Source: Eudorina sp. 2006-703-Eu-15
Lineage: Eukaryota; Chlorophyta; Chlorophyceae; Chlamydomonadales; Volvocaceae
Length of the DNA stretch: 64,000 nt
NCBI GenBank assembly: GCA_003117195.1
Contig: BDSI01000001.1
Coordinates: 1,691,765 to 1,755,764 of the forward strand
Reading direction: 5' to 3'
Made by a program: the position numbers and the translations under genes. The notes below the pieces were generated by a model. That model saw only the letters and a program-made list of their open reading frames with translations, searched no databases and was not told the origin of the DNA. Positions 38,501 through 48,408 of this stretch are shown here, piece after piece; position 1 is the stretch's first letter, and each line of letters begins with the position of its first letter.

Positions 38501-39167
38501 GACGAGTCGACGGGGGCGGCGCAGCGGAGGCTGCTCGGGACAACGATCACGGTGTTCCCCCGATCGATCGATCGATGTGCAAAATGGGCGTGGCGCTGAT
38601 AGCAAGCGACGCAGTTTGACCAAGCGACGCACGCAGAGATGCACAGAGGGGAGGGAGGGCCGCGGAAAAATGATGCCCTGCGTTACGGCTGCTGTCGCCA
38701 GGCTGATAACCTTACGAGCTCTTACTGCCCCGCCACGGCCCGGAGGTCGGGGAGGTTGGCGAGGTTCCGGACATGGGCTCCCCCACCTCATGAAGGATGC
38801 CTTATCTCACCTTGTTTTTGTTTCCTCCTGTGTCGCGCGTGCGTTTGGACGCCACGTCGCGCGCGGTCTTGGACTGTTTGGGCTCCGACTGCTGCGCTGC
38901 CGGTTGGCGGGCGTCTGTTTGCGGAGGGGCCGGGGACACCTCCCAGAACCCCGAATCCACTGATGGCACCGGGACCTCTCCGCTGGATCCCGCGCTGCCC
39001 TGCGCCACCGGTGGCTGGTTCAGCATGGAGAACAGGTCGTCGTAGTCGAGCGGCGGGCATTCGCCCTCCACGGGAATGAGAAACTGATTTGTGTCAAAAT
39101 GGAATGCATCTTGAATTGTTGCTTGGTTCAACCCATGAAAGGAACCTGTATATGCCACGGCAGCCAT
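35511..39167 (-). CDS. bZIP-like protein with leucine-zipper coiled coil and degenerate basic region
   Basis: Five exons: 39167-38811, 38303-37909, 36889 to about 36670, 36404-36147 and 35699-35511, giving roughly 470 residues. The N-terminal exon is acidic (ECPPLDYDDLFSML) and could act in transcriptional activation. It ends in a Lys/Arg-rich stretch (ARDVASKRTRDTGGNKNK). Exon 2 opens directly into a leucine heptad series (LKELEALAAEKSQHLERLL, then FRSQVLEKVVQMRD). The C-terminal exons resemble the tail of volvocine bZIP proteins (LDLTPAQIRELRAVWHLFRG, LQFVKAAVYSYPWMPNA). The canonical N-x7-R basic motif is missing: the basic cluster is separated from the first leucine and lacks the right spacing. 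The end of exon 3 is ambiguous (a GT donor at 36670 or a GC donor at 36688; both keep phase). Family placement is an inference. Confidence 0.68.
36903..37037. repeat. AGC/AGT trinucleotide repeat in an intron
   Basis: A long, interrupted run of AGC, AGT and CAA triplets lies immediately upstream (in the coding sense) of the third exon of the bZIP-like gene, so it sits close to the splice acceptor. Confidence 0.85.
37808..37841. repeat. CCCCCG hexanucleotide repeat
   Basis: About five copies of CCCGCC/CCCCCG lie in the second intron of the bZIP-like gene. Confidence 0.85.
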
Positions 39168-40028
39168 GTTCAAGATTGCTCGAGGTTTCTTTCCAAAAAA
39201 AGATGTACAACAATGGTCTCAAAAATTATTAGCTGCCATGATGTGCTGAAACGAGGCGCCTTAATTGGCGCGAAAGCTCGCGTATGACGTTGCGCACTCC
39301 GCTGATTACTTCAATACGGCAAATGATGTACTATTCCAAAGCGATGGCCAAGCAGACCTGTAACCCGTGGACATATGTCAAAGGGTTACCCGACTGGCTT
39401 AGGAACTTTCAAGCCTTCTGCTTCGGAAGCCGTACATCTGGCAGTACTACCGGTATAACCTTTCACGTGCCACCGCTTGTGCAAGCTCATAGAGACGGAG
39501 ACACAACGCTCGGTACCTTCAGGTTGGCACGTTTAACAGTCGTGCGGTTGCGAGTACTGTCCTGCTGAAAGGGATAGGGACAGGAATAGGCGATTGTCGT
39601 TGAAGACCGTTGTTGATCAACATATGCGGTTCGTATGCGGTTCAGCGCACCACGCCTTCTACCCGCGACGTTACACCAATAACTCCTTATATTTTCTCAT
39701 CTCTGAACGTGGAATGGTATCGTGCACCAAGGCCACCAGCGTCAAAACGGAAGACCTGAACCAGCTGTCAGGGCGTACGGTGGTGATTACTGTTCGTCGC
39801 GTCTCAATCTGCGGTTAGGGAACTGCGCGCGCTGTATGTATGGGACGTCATGATCGGTCCGTTCGAACAAAATGATGGCTCACATTTGCGTATCTCTTAC
39901 AGAGCGTGCAAGCATGCCTGTCGTTTGCTGCGATAACCTCTTCACTTGCGCCAAGTCCTGGGCGCAAGGGTTCGGTACATCGATCCCTGGGGCGCAGCGG
40001 ATACGCAGCGAATGCGCCACGGCCCCTC
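39168..40028. other. Intergenic region between bZIP-like and TruB genes
   Basis: It should hold the TruB 3' UTR and the bZIP-like promoter. A TTACA at 39897-39901 (TGTAA on the minus strand), about 130 nt past the TruB stop, is a candidate polyadenylation signal. I see nothing else coding. Confidence 0.5.
39897..39901 (-). terminator. Candidate polyadenylation signal (TGTAA) of the TruB gene
   Basis: On the coding strand this is TGTAA, about 130 nt downstream of the TruB stop codon. It matches the algal consensus, but it is only five bases long. Confidence 0.45.
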
Positions 40029-41605
40029 CTACTGCGCTGCCTCTTCCTGTGGCGTCGCATTCTGTTGCTGTTGCTGCTGCTGCTGCTGCTGCTGCTTCCC
40101 CACATCAGCATCAGCTTGCTGCTCCGCTTCCTCTTCCTGCCGCCGCGCCAACGCGGCTCGCTTCTGCAGGTCCAGCTGCTCAATCAGCTGCCGCAGCTCC
40201 CAGGCGTCGCCCACTCGGTGCTCCCCCACCGCCTCGCGCCGCAGCGCCACAAGGTGCGCTGCCGTACCCAGCGCTCGTCCCATGTCGTACGCAAGTGATC
40301 GGATGTACGTGCCCTGAGGCAGGGGCCCGTTGGTCCACATCGCCGCCGCGGCACCGCGGCAGTTAGGACAGGCCAAGGTCAAGGAAGGAACGGGGTGTCA
40401 GCGCGAAGCAGGTCAGGCACCCCCGGAGCCGACAGAACATCGACTGGACTTGCAGAACCAGGCAACCAACCGCTTCAGGGGTCCGCTCCACCCCTAGGCA
40501 TGAAACCCTCATCCTTCTTTCTTTCATCCTTCCATCTCAACGTCTCGAGAGCCATGGTCCCCCCCCACTAACCTAGCCGTTGGGCGTTGGCTGCTTGGCT
40601 CCCCAACCCGGCGGATAATAACGCCCCACAGGGACTCCGCCGCCGCACCGTGTACCGCGTAACGCAACCGTAACAAGCTGGACCCTTAGTCCCGACCGGC
40701 CGTTCCAACGGGCCCCGATACCGTATGTAAACTTGCGGCGCCGAGCCTGTCTATTCGCGGATCTTCTTACTCCACCTGGAACCACTTTATTGGGCTATCC
40801 TTTCTTTGCGGTCCGGCCTGCAGGCAGGACTCGCTGTCCTGCTACACCACACCACACCACGCCCGCCCACGCCCGCCCTGGCCCTGTCCACCAGCAAGCC
40901 GCCACATCCGAGAGGACCCGCCAGCATCCCCCCGGGTGTCGGCCCCTGCCGTACCTTGCTGCACGCCACATAGAAGTGGACGTCCTGGGGGTTGGTTTCG
41001 GAGCGCCACACGCGCAGGCTGCCGATGGTGACGGGCCGCGGCGGCAGCTCCAGGGACTGCCCCTCCCGCGCCAGCTGGTACATCTTCTGACCGCCCACCT
41101 GGGACACAGAGGCCGTGTACGGTCATCACATCAAATCTCATAACTGTTATAAATCGCATCATACACACACACAGTTTTACCGCACCGGGCAGGGGCGCGC
41201 CTCCGAATTGCTGAGGACCGCGCCCTGGGTGCTGCAAGGACCTGAAGAGGTTGGACAGCGGACTGCGAGGCGCAGACCGCCCGGGATGGGCTTCCGCCCA
41301 ATCCCTTGAGGGGGCACAGCTGGATCGGGCGCGCCCCCTTGGTTGAGAGCGAGGGGACAGAGGCCCCTTACGCCCCTGTCCCCCGTATCCGGGGGAGAGT
41401 GCTTCGGCGGTCTCCCGTATGGGCCGGGTTAGCGCCCCCGGCCAGCGTCGGCCCGGCAGATATGTAACGATTCACACACCACCTTGGGACTACTTATGGT
41501 CGACATACTTCGCCCTGGCATATTGGTAACTCTGGTCTCGGTCTCAGTCGTCGGTTGCATTGCTGGACACGGGTCTGTTTTTTCGCGGCTCAGCTTTTCT
41601 CCTTG

Positions 41606-41636
<31 letters not shown>

Positions 41637-44434
41637 CCCGAGGCGTTCGGCCAGGTTTCCCTCGCTATACACACACAGAGCGCGGCTTGGGTCGGGCGGG
41701 CTTCTCACTAAACAGGCCGCATGCGTTGCAACCCAGTGACCCCCCCCCTTCGCTAGAAGATCGGCACTAGGATCGCGGCCCGCCAGTGCATGGCTGCCTG
41801 GCCGCCCAACGGGCCAAAACACAGCGTGCAGCAGCACGTTCGCCGTGATACGGAACAGACGGGACGAACTAGATGTTCATCGACCTGTCTGCGGCCTGCT
41901 GGAGGTGGCCCTTAAGTCGTTCCATCTGGTCACAAGTTGCCGGGCCCGCCGCTGCGGATGCGTCCCGCCGGTGCTTTGGCGCCAGCCCACCAGCCCACCA
42001 GCCCGCCTTACCTTGATGGCTGAGAACATGGGCGGCACCTGCATGATGTCCCCCACGAACCGCGCCGCAGCGGACTGCAGGTCGGTGTCTGCGAACAGCG
42101 TTGAGGCACCGCCGGCGGGAGCGCTGGGCGCAACACAGCGCAAAACAGGGCACAGCGCTCCATATATAGGCCCGCCACCAGCCACGCAGGCAGCCAAACC
42201 CCCCCAACGCCCAGACGCCAGGAATGGATGAGACCCCACGAGGTGCTGTGACAAGGTCGGCTCACAAAGCCCATCACAGGGTTTGACATACACAGAGGGA
42301 GGTCGGGCGGGTCTCTTGCTCAATTCAGGCAGGTCGGCTCAGCCTACCTCCTCCCCGGCCGTACCTGTCACGTGCTCCCAGGGCAGCCGCTCCGTGACCT
42401 CACACTCCGCGTCGTACGATGCCGTACCCTCGCCCAGGCGCATCGTGCCCGAGTACTCCTTGTCCTGGGGGAGGGGCCAAGACGCGCGGACGGGCGGGCG
42501 GGTTGGGGAGGGCAGGCAGGGTGTTTTCGGGACAGAAGCCGGGCGCTGGCGGGGGCGAAACAGCGCTGGCAGCTCCCGAACGGTAACTCCACAAGGGACC
42601 GCGCAGCCCGCACTTTTCGATGACGCTTCATTTGTATTACAGCATAAGTGCATGCCACGGTGTGCTGGCTGCCGTCGTCCGGTGACTGGATGTTGAAGGG
42701 GATGCCCCGCACCCGCGTGGGTGGCTGGGTGCACGCTCGGGACAGGACCTGGGCAGGCTTGGCGTACAGGCACTGGCGCGTACAGGCACTGGACCTCCCA
42801 GGACGGACGCGATCCTGATTCGACCCAGGAAGACACGACCGGCCGCCCAACCAGCCGCGCGCGGTACCCACGGGCCATCGCTGGGCCCTACACGGTGGAC
42901 CCTAGAGTCCCGACCGGGCGGTCCGAGGGGCCCAGAGAGCTCGTAGGCGCCTCATCTCATCAACCCCTACCAAGGACTGCGCACCCATCCTCCATCACCC
43001 GCGGAGGGGGTTGTCATGCAGCCATACCGGCCAACACAACAGGTTGCTAGTGCGCCAGGATTGCCTCTCCTGGAACCAGACCCGCCGAATCAGCTTGGCG
43101 GGGAGGGGGCCGGGATTCGATTGTGACATGAGACAACGGCACCCCCCTGGCGCGGGGCCCTTGGGTGTTTGCTCCCAGGGAGGCAGGCGTCCGGCTCCCT
43201 TCGGCGGCGGCGCCCTACATCGGCCCTCCGCACTCCCGCTGCTCCTCCGAAGGTCGTGCTGATTGGATTAGACTGGACTAGACTGGACTGGACTGGACGC
43301 CTACCCCTACCCCCTACCCCTCCCCTTCCCGGCTCACTTGCGCCATGAAGTCATCGCAGAACTTGGTGCCCTTGCCCGTGCACACAATGAGGAGCCCGGT
43401 GGCGTTCGGGTCCAGCGTCCCCGCGTGCCCGACCTGCCAGCAGAGGTGTTGCGAGGGTGTTCAGCGGGGGTGTGCGAGAGCTTTTAGTGAGAGCGTGCGA
43501 GGGTGTGCGAGAGTGCGATTTTCAAGCGGACGAATGCGTTCAGCCAGGAGACCCACACGACCCGAACCGCCGCGTGTGTGTTTGCGGGCAGGATAGCAGG
43601 GCTGAGGCGTGCTGGAGCTCCCGCAATTGCACAACATTACGTTGCGGCGGGGAACCCCAAACCGCTCCAGGGACGCGATGGGGCGGCGTCGCGGGGCCGC
43701 AGGCGCTGTCAATGTGGCCAACTCACGGGCACGACGAGTCCCGTCGTCGTGCCCGCTCCCAATGCCTTTTTGACCACATCGCTCCCCACCCATCCATTGT
43801 GCGCGGCCCTGTCCCACATCCTCCTCCTTGCACATGCCGTTGCGCGCAGGCGCACAGGTGTGCATGTGGTTGGCGTGGTTGCGCGCTTGCACACCCCGGA
43901 CAGCGTACCTTCCTGATGCCCAAGAATTTGAGCATGTTGCGGACCTTGCCGCAGACATCGAAGCTGCATGACAGCAGGAGAGCAGATAGGAGGATCTTGG
44001 GATTGCGTTCCAGAGAGCTCAAAGAAACGGTGGGTGCCGTTAGGCGTGGACAGGGCGAAAAAGGGTTGCTGCCCGATGCCCACGTTGCCGTACCTGGTCC
44101 AACCAACGGGCTTGTCCACCAGGATCACGCCATTCTGAAGCACGTTGATATCTTCTATTGTTGCGGGCTTCAAAGGCGTGGGACTGATTCGCTTGGCTTT
44201 CCGCGCTGCCGCGGTAAGCGCAGACCCTGGGTCAGCCAAGGCCAGCGAAGTCGAAGCCTCCGAAGTGCGGTCGCGCATGCCAGCGGTCTGCTCCTCAATT
44301 CCTGAAACAACTTGACATCGTGGTCTACATATCGAAGGTCCACCGCTGATGGCAACGGCACGTCCCAGCGACCGTTTTAAGAGACAGTCCAACGGCCGGC
44401 GGCCCAGCGCCCGCTCAGTTGATGAAAGCCTCAT
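40029..44434 (-). CDS. tRNA pseudouridine-55 synthase, TruB type, probably organellar
   Basis: The enzyme converts U55 of tRNA T-loops to pseudouridine. Seven exons join in phase (365 residues): 44434-44094, 43963-43909, 43433-43338, 42464-42365, 42088-42012, 41098-40955 and 40313-40029. Family motifs appear in order. [17 protein letters not shown] starts the catalytic domain near residue 100. [14 protein letters not shown] carries the catalytic Asp (about residue 140). These are followed by [49 protein letters not shown] and [20 protein letters not shown]. About 90 basic, Ser/Arg-rich residues precede the catalytic domain, which suggests an organelle transit peptide. There is no PUA domain. 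The protein instead ends in an acidic, Gln-rich tail with a run of about eleven Gln. It is the TruB/Pus4 family, not the dyskerin family. Confidence 0.93.
40064..40100. repeat. CTG repeat encoding poly-Gln in TruB
   Basis: Triplets of CTG/TTG on the plus strand read CAG/CAA on the coding strand and encode about eleven consecutive Gln, close to the C-terminus of the TruB protein. Confidence 0.88.
41608..41636. repeat. AC dinucleotide microsatellite
   Basis: An uninterrupted (AC)n tract of about 28 bp lies in the intron between the fifth and sixth exons of the TruB gene. Confidence 0.88.
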
Positions 44435-44638
44435 TTCCCGTTGCTATGTGAAACGTTTAACAGCGAGCGAACTTAATTATAACAGCTTACAAAATCTTAT
44501 GCAAGTATACCGTATGGCGTTCACCTCGGACTTGGTGGACTACTAAATAAGCAGTAACGAAGTGTATCATAAGTATAATAATTGACACATACACTTAATT
44601 GTTGTTTAAGTCAGAACCTAAATCGTAATCGGGCACGA
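44435..44638. promoter_or_regulatory. Compact divergent promoter region (TruB / PDZ-like gene)
   Basis: Only 204 bp separate the start codons of two divergent genes, so both leaders and promoters must fit here or overlap coding sequence. It is distinctly AT-rich compared with its flanks, with a TATAATAATTG stretch near 44574. The promoter role is inferred from gene layout only. Confidence 0.5.
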
Positions 44639-46315
44639 ATGTTGCGTCGTGCCAGTACCAGTGCTCGGCCCGGACACGCCCGCACATCGCCAGCTCTTCG
44701 GACTCTCGTCGCCCGCTGTGCCGGACCTTCTCCGAATGCGGTCAGCGCCGTGGGACAGCTCCAGCCCCAGCGCGTCTTCGCGCCCAACGACGACACAGGG
44801 GGTCAGTTGGAGGCCGACGTGCTGACCGTCCCAGGCAGCCGAGTGTTCACCGTCTCCTTGAAGAAACCCCTAGGGCTGGTGTTGACGGGTAGGAGGGCGA
44901 ATCTCGGGTGGAGCATCCTCCAGAACGGGAGGGGTGGCGCAATCGTCGTGAACCCAGATGGATACGTCCGGATATACGTATACATGGCCCTTTCCACTCG
45001 CATTCCAGAACATCGCAATGCGAAGCCGGTGGGAGAGGGGCAAGCCGAGCTCTGTCCGGGGATAAACCCCGGACAGCTCTGGGGCAGGCCCCTGGGGCAG
45101 CCGGGCAGCTTTCATATCCTGCACAGCCGCCCGAATGGTGACGGATCGTGCTCCACACTTCACGCACACGCGCTGCCGCCCACCGATCGAGTTCACCCCT
45201 AGTTCACCGATCGAGTTGCAGCCCCTTCGCAGCGGTGCACCGGTTTCCCTGGGCTCGGCTCCTTCTAGGCGGATCTTGAATGAATGAACGAACGTTACAG
45301 CGGATCTTGCGGCGACGGCTATCAGAATCCACGCTGCGCGACTCACAGCGTCGCAGGGCCCTGAAACGCCGATGCAGCGCAGTAATCCCCGTAGGGCTCC
45401 GGACTTGGGTTTGGTTTCGATTGGTTGAGAACTTGAGATGTCCTCCACGTCTCCTCACCGGCGGCCCCGCCTCCGTCGTGAACCTTCCGCTGGCAGAGCG
45501 CGGCAGCCGAGTGGTGGTCGAGTCCGTCAACGCCGGCGGGCACGCGGCGGCTGCGGGGGTAGCGGCGGGGGACGTGCTGCTCGCAACCACGGCGCGCGCA
45601 CAGGTACGGGCGCACAGATGTGCGGCGCTCCATCGACTGCGCACCACCAAGGCACCTGGGAACCCCTGGCGTCGGGCCGGAGCGCGGACAACGATCCACC
45701 TTTCCGCTGCATCGAGCTGTTTCCTTGGACATATGTTAAGACGTAATACGTAACATGGTACATGGACACAGCAATGTCCTTCGTGGCCGCGACTCAGCCC
45801 CCTTCTTACCTCCAGCAGCCCGGGCAGCGCCCGTCACCCGCGTGCGGGGTTGCTTGCTGGCTGCTGTGTTTTGGCAGCCGTGCACGCGGACCCGCGACGA
45901 TCTCCGGAGTCCCCGTGTGATGGTTGGGGCGTTACGTGATGGACCCTGTGTTGATGGCGAATCCCCGGCAATCCCCCCCCCGCGGCAGTGACGTAGCCGC
46001 TTCGGGGCATCCGATCCGGAGCCCGCCGGCCCTCTCTGGATTGCGCCTTGGCAGCGTTCAAAACCGGCGCCCTCACCCCGGCCCCGTCTCGCCCCGTCCC
46101 CCTATCGCCACTAAGACAGCCCTCCCCGCCGCGAGACTCGCCCGCAGGTGACCTCGGGCGGCTCCGCGTTCCGCAGCCAGCTGGTGCTGCTGTCGACCAG
46201 CGGTGAGAAGTTCTCCATCGTGACTGCGGCCATCCGCTCCAACACCTGCTCGCAGTGCAGCGTGCACCTGGTGCTGGAGCGGCCCGTCCACGGCGCCGGC
46301 CCGGCCGCTGAATGA
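44639..46315 (+). CDS. Small PDZ-like protein, probably plastid-targeted
   Basis: Three exons: 44639-44888, 45497-45603 and 46148-46315, giving 174 residues. The first 45 or so residues are rich in Arg, Ser and Ala with few acids (MLRRASTSARPGHARTS), as in chloroplast or mitochondrial transit peptides. The mature part reads as one PDZ-like fold. It begins VSLKKPLGLVL, continues GSRVVVESVNAGGHAAAAGV and AAGDVLLATTA, and ends with FRSQLVLLSTSGEKFSIVTA. This pattern (KPLGL, then a GG-A-A-G-V-GD motif) resembles plastid PDZ proteins such as plant MET1. The acceptor at 45496 was chosen because it restores the PDZ spacing and keeps phase. It is divergent from the TruB gene. Partner and exact role are unknown. 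Confidence 0.72.
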
Positions 46316-48408
46316 GGCCCGGGGGCAGCGCCACCACCGCGGGGAATCAGCCCCTGCTGCACCGGGGCGCCTCGACGCACCGTCGGAGGGCGGGGGCGGA
46401 CCGGGGAGGACCTGGGGCCTGAACAGCAGATGGTGTCTGTGCGAAGCTGTGTGCTGGTCAAGAGGAAAACGAAAGTTACCTGAGGAGGGACAGTGCACTG
46501 TATTGAAAGGCCCGGCTTAACACACGTGCCGCACATTTCGCGGGATTGTGGTACGGCACGGCGCAACGCGCTGTCAACTGCTGTCAATGGAACCCGGCAG
46601 GAGGACATTTTCACCCAAGTGAAGGGGCGCGCACCTGCACCGTTAGTGCATCGTTAGCTGGACGAGCTGCATGATCACGAGTTGGATGATGTACGCAACC
46701 GGGTTGGGTGCTCTTGGATGTGATGTGGCAAGCGGTTTTAACTCACATGAGCTCACGTGTGTGATGCGTGATACTGGGCGCGGCCACGGCAGGGCATTTA
46801 GTTGACACATTTGGAAGTGCATGCTTGCGGAATGAGTTCCCGTCAAGCGGGGTATCGCCGATTGTTCCACATCACGTTGACTGTTTCGTGCGGCGCACTG
46901 TGCAAAGAGCAATTCCTCACGACTAAGCCTTTAGGGGGAAGACGTGACAACCGAATCCTTTCTGCCGCCGAGGCCACGTGCCCCACTGTACGGAGCAGAT
47001 GGGTATCTGAACGCGCCCGGCACGTGGCACCCTGTGGTGGGACGTGCCGCAGAAATGCCGAGGGGGCATGTCGGTCAAGAGCGCATGCCATACCAGTCCT
47101 GCGACAAGGATGTCGTCCCGGCAGGCTTATCCTGGATGTCAGCTTCCAAGATCCACGCCAAGCCCTCACCGTCCCAACCCTTTTCACGGCACCCTGGTGC
47201 TGCTGTCCGTGCGCTTGCTGCGTCGGGTATCCGCAGTCATTCCAATGGTGGTCCGCCGCGACAACGCTTACATATTAGATCGAAATATGGAGGCCGCCTG
47301 CCTGGCTCAGGTCCAACCTATTCGCACACCAATCGGCCGTCCGCTGTTCCGCGACGAGTTAGGTGCCTCACGCGTTGCACGTATCTTCTCCGCCCTCCGA
47401 GACCAGGTGAAAGAGTATTGGCTGCCCGCCCGCGGGCTGGGCCAGCTTCAGGCCGTATTGCGGGCCCCAACCTGAGTTACGTCAGGAAAGCACACAGCAA
47501 TACGCACGCCGGGATAATGACAATGCACCCCTGGTTCTGATCGCAGCTGCCCTGTCTCCCACACACCGCCAGCAAGGACCATGTGCATTCAGGCCCGCGC
47601 TTACAGCAGCGCCCCTCCGCTTTCGGCCATGCGGGTCCTGTGCATGATCCTCTGGGAAGCGGCTCCCCCGTGCTGTGGACCCCGCTCGCGCCCTCGTCGG
47701 TTCGCCCTCTTGTTCGTGATCGAAAAACATCGCGTTTTCACGAGCACGAGCGGCGCGGGATGCCCGGAGACCCGCTCTCATATTCGCCCGCCTCCGTGGA
47801 CGAACCAACAACAGTCATTGGCACGGCGTGGGAGCCCCCGAACTCAAGTACCTACCTCACAACCCACCAAAATGCGTCAGCACGCAAAGTCAAAAGCTCG
47901 ACCCAGGTTCGTCCTTATGTATGATGGCATGCCCAGTCCCCGTTATCTCAGAACGCTAGCCCCTCCCTTCCAATGCCAGTGGTCTTGCCGAATACGCTTA
48001 GTCCGCACCGAGTGTGTCTGTGCGTCCAAGACACCCATATAAAACCGCGGCGCCCTCCAGCTTGTTTCCCAGCCGTCAATGACCGCCTGTGCAGCCTGCG
48101 CTGACAACACCGGCCCCCATCCCTCGGGGATCTGTCGTTCCACATCGCACGTCGGTTAGCAGGGACAGGCTGGCCTCTGGACGCGGCACCAAGCACCCTT
48201 GATCTCAGTCTCGGGCTCACACACACGCCTGCCGAGCCAACGGTCATGTATCCTTAAAATCCAGCATGCCGTGGCCCAGTGCAAGAACATCGCCGGCCCT
48301 GCACCCCCACTCGGGTCCCACTAGCGATGCCGACCCCTCCTCCCAGCACCCATCGGCCCCACGCTTCGCCTTGCCTCGCCGCAACCAGGCGCAGCGCCCC
48401 CGCAGCGC
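46316..48408. other. Convergent intergenic region
   Basis: It lies between the PDZ-like gene and PF16, which converge. It should contain both 3' UTRs. On the minus strand TGTAA occurs at 47605-47601 and 47270-47266, but both are far from the PF16 stop. No open frame here shows a recognisable motif. Confidence 0.45.

Noticed and set aside
41349..41386. Inverted repeat GGGGACAG...CTGTCCCC in an intron of the TruB gene
   Set aside because: The stem is short and GC-rich. In this composition such hairpins are common, and there is no other sign of an RNA gene.
47044..47475. 143-codon plus-strand frame ending in a moderately protein-like sequence
   Set aside because: It has no family motif, no splice partners and no sign of conservation that I can see. 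It lies in the convergent 3' region.
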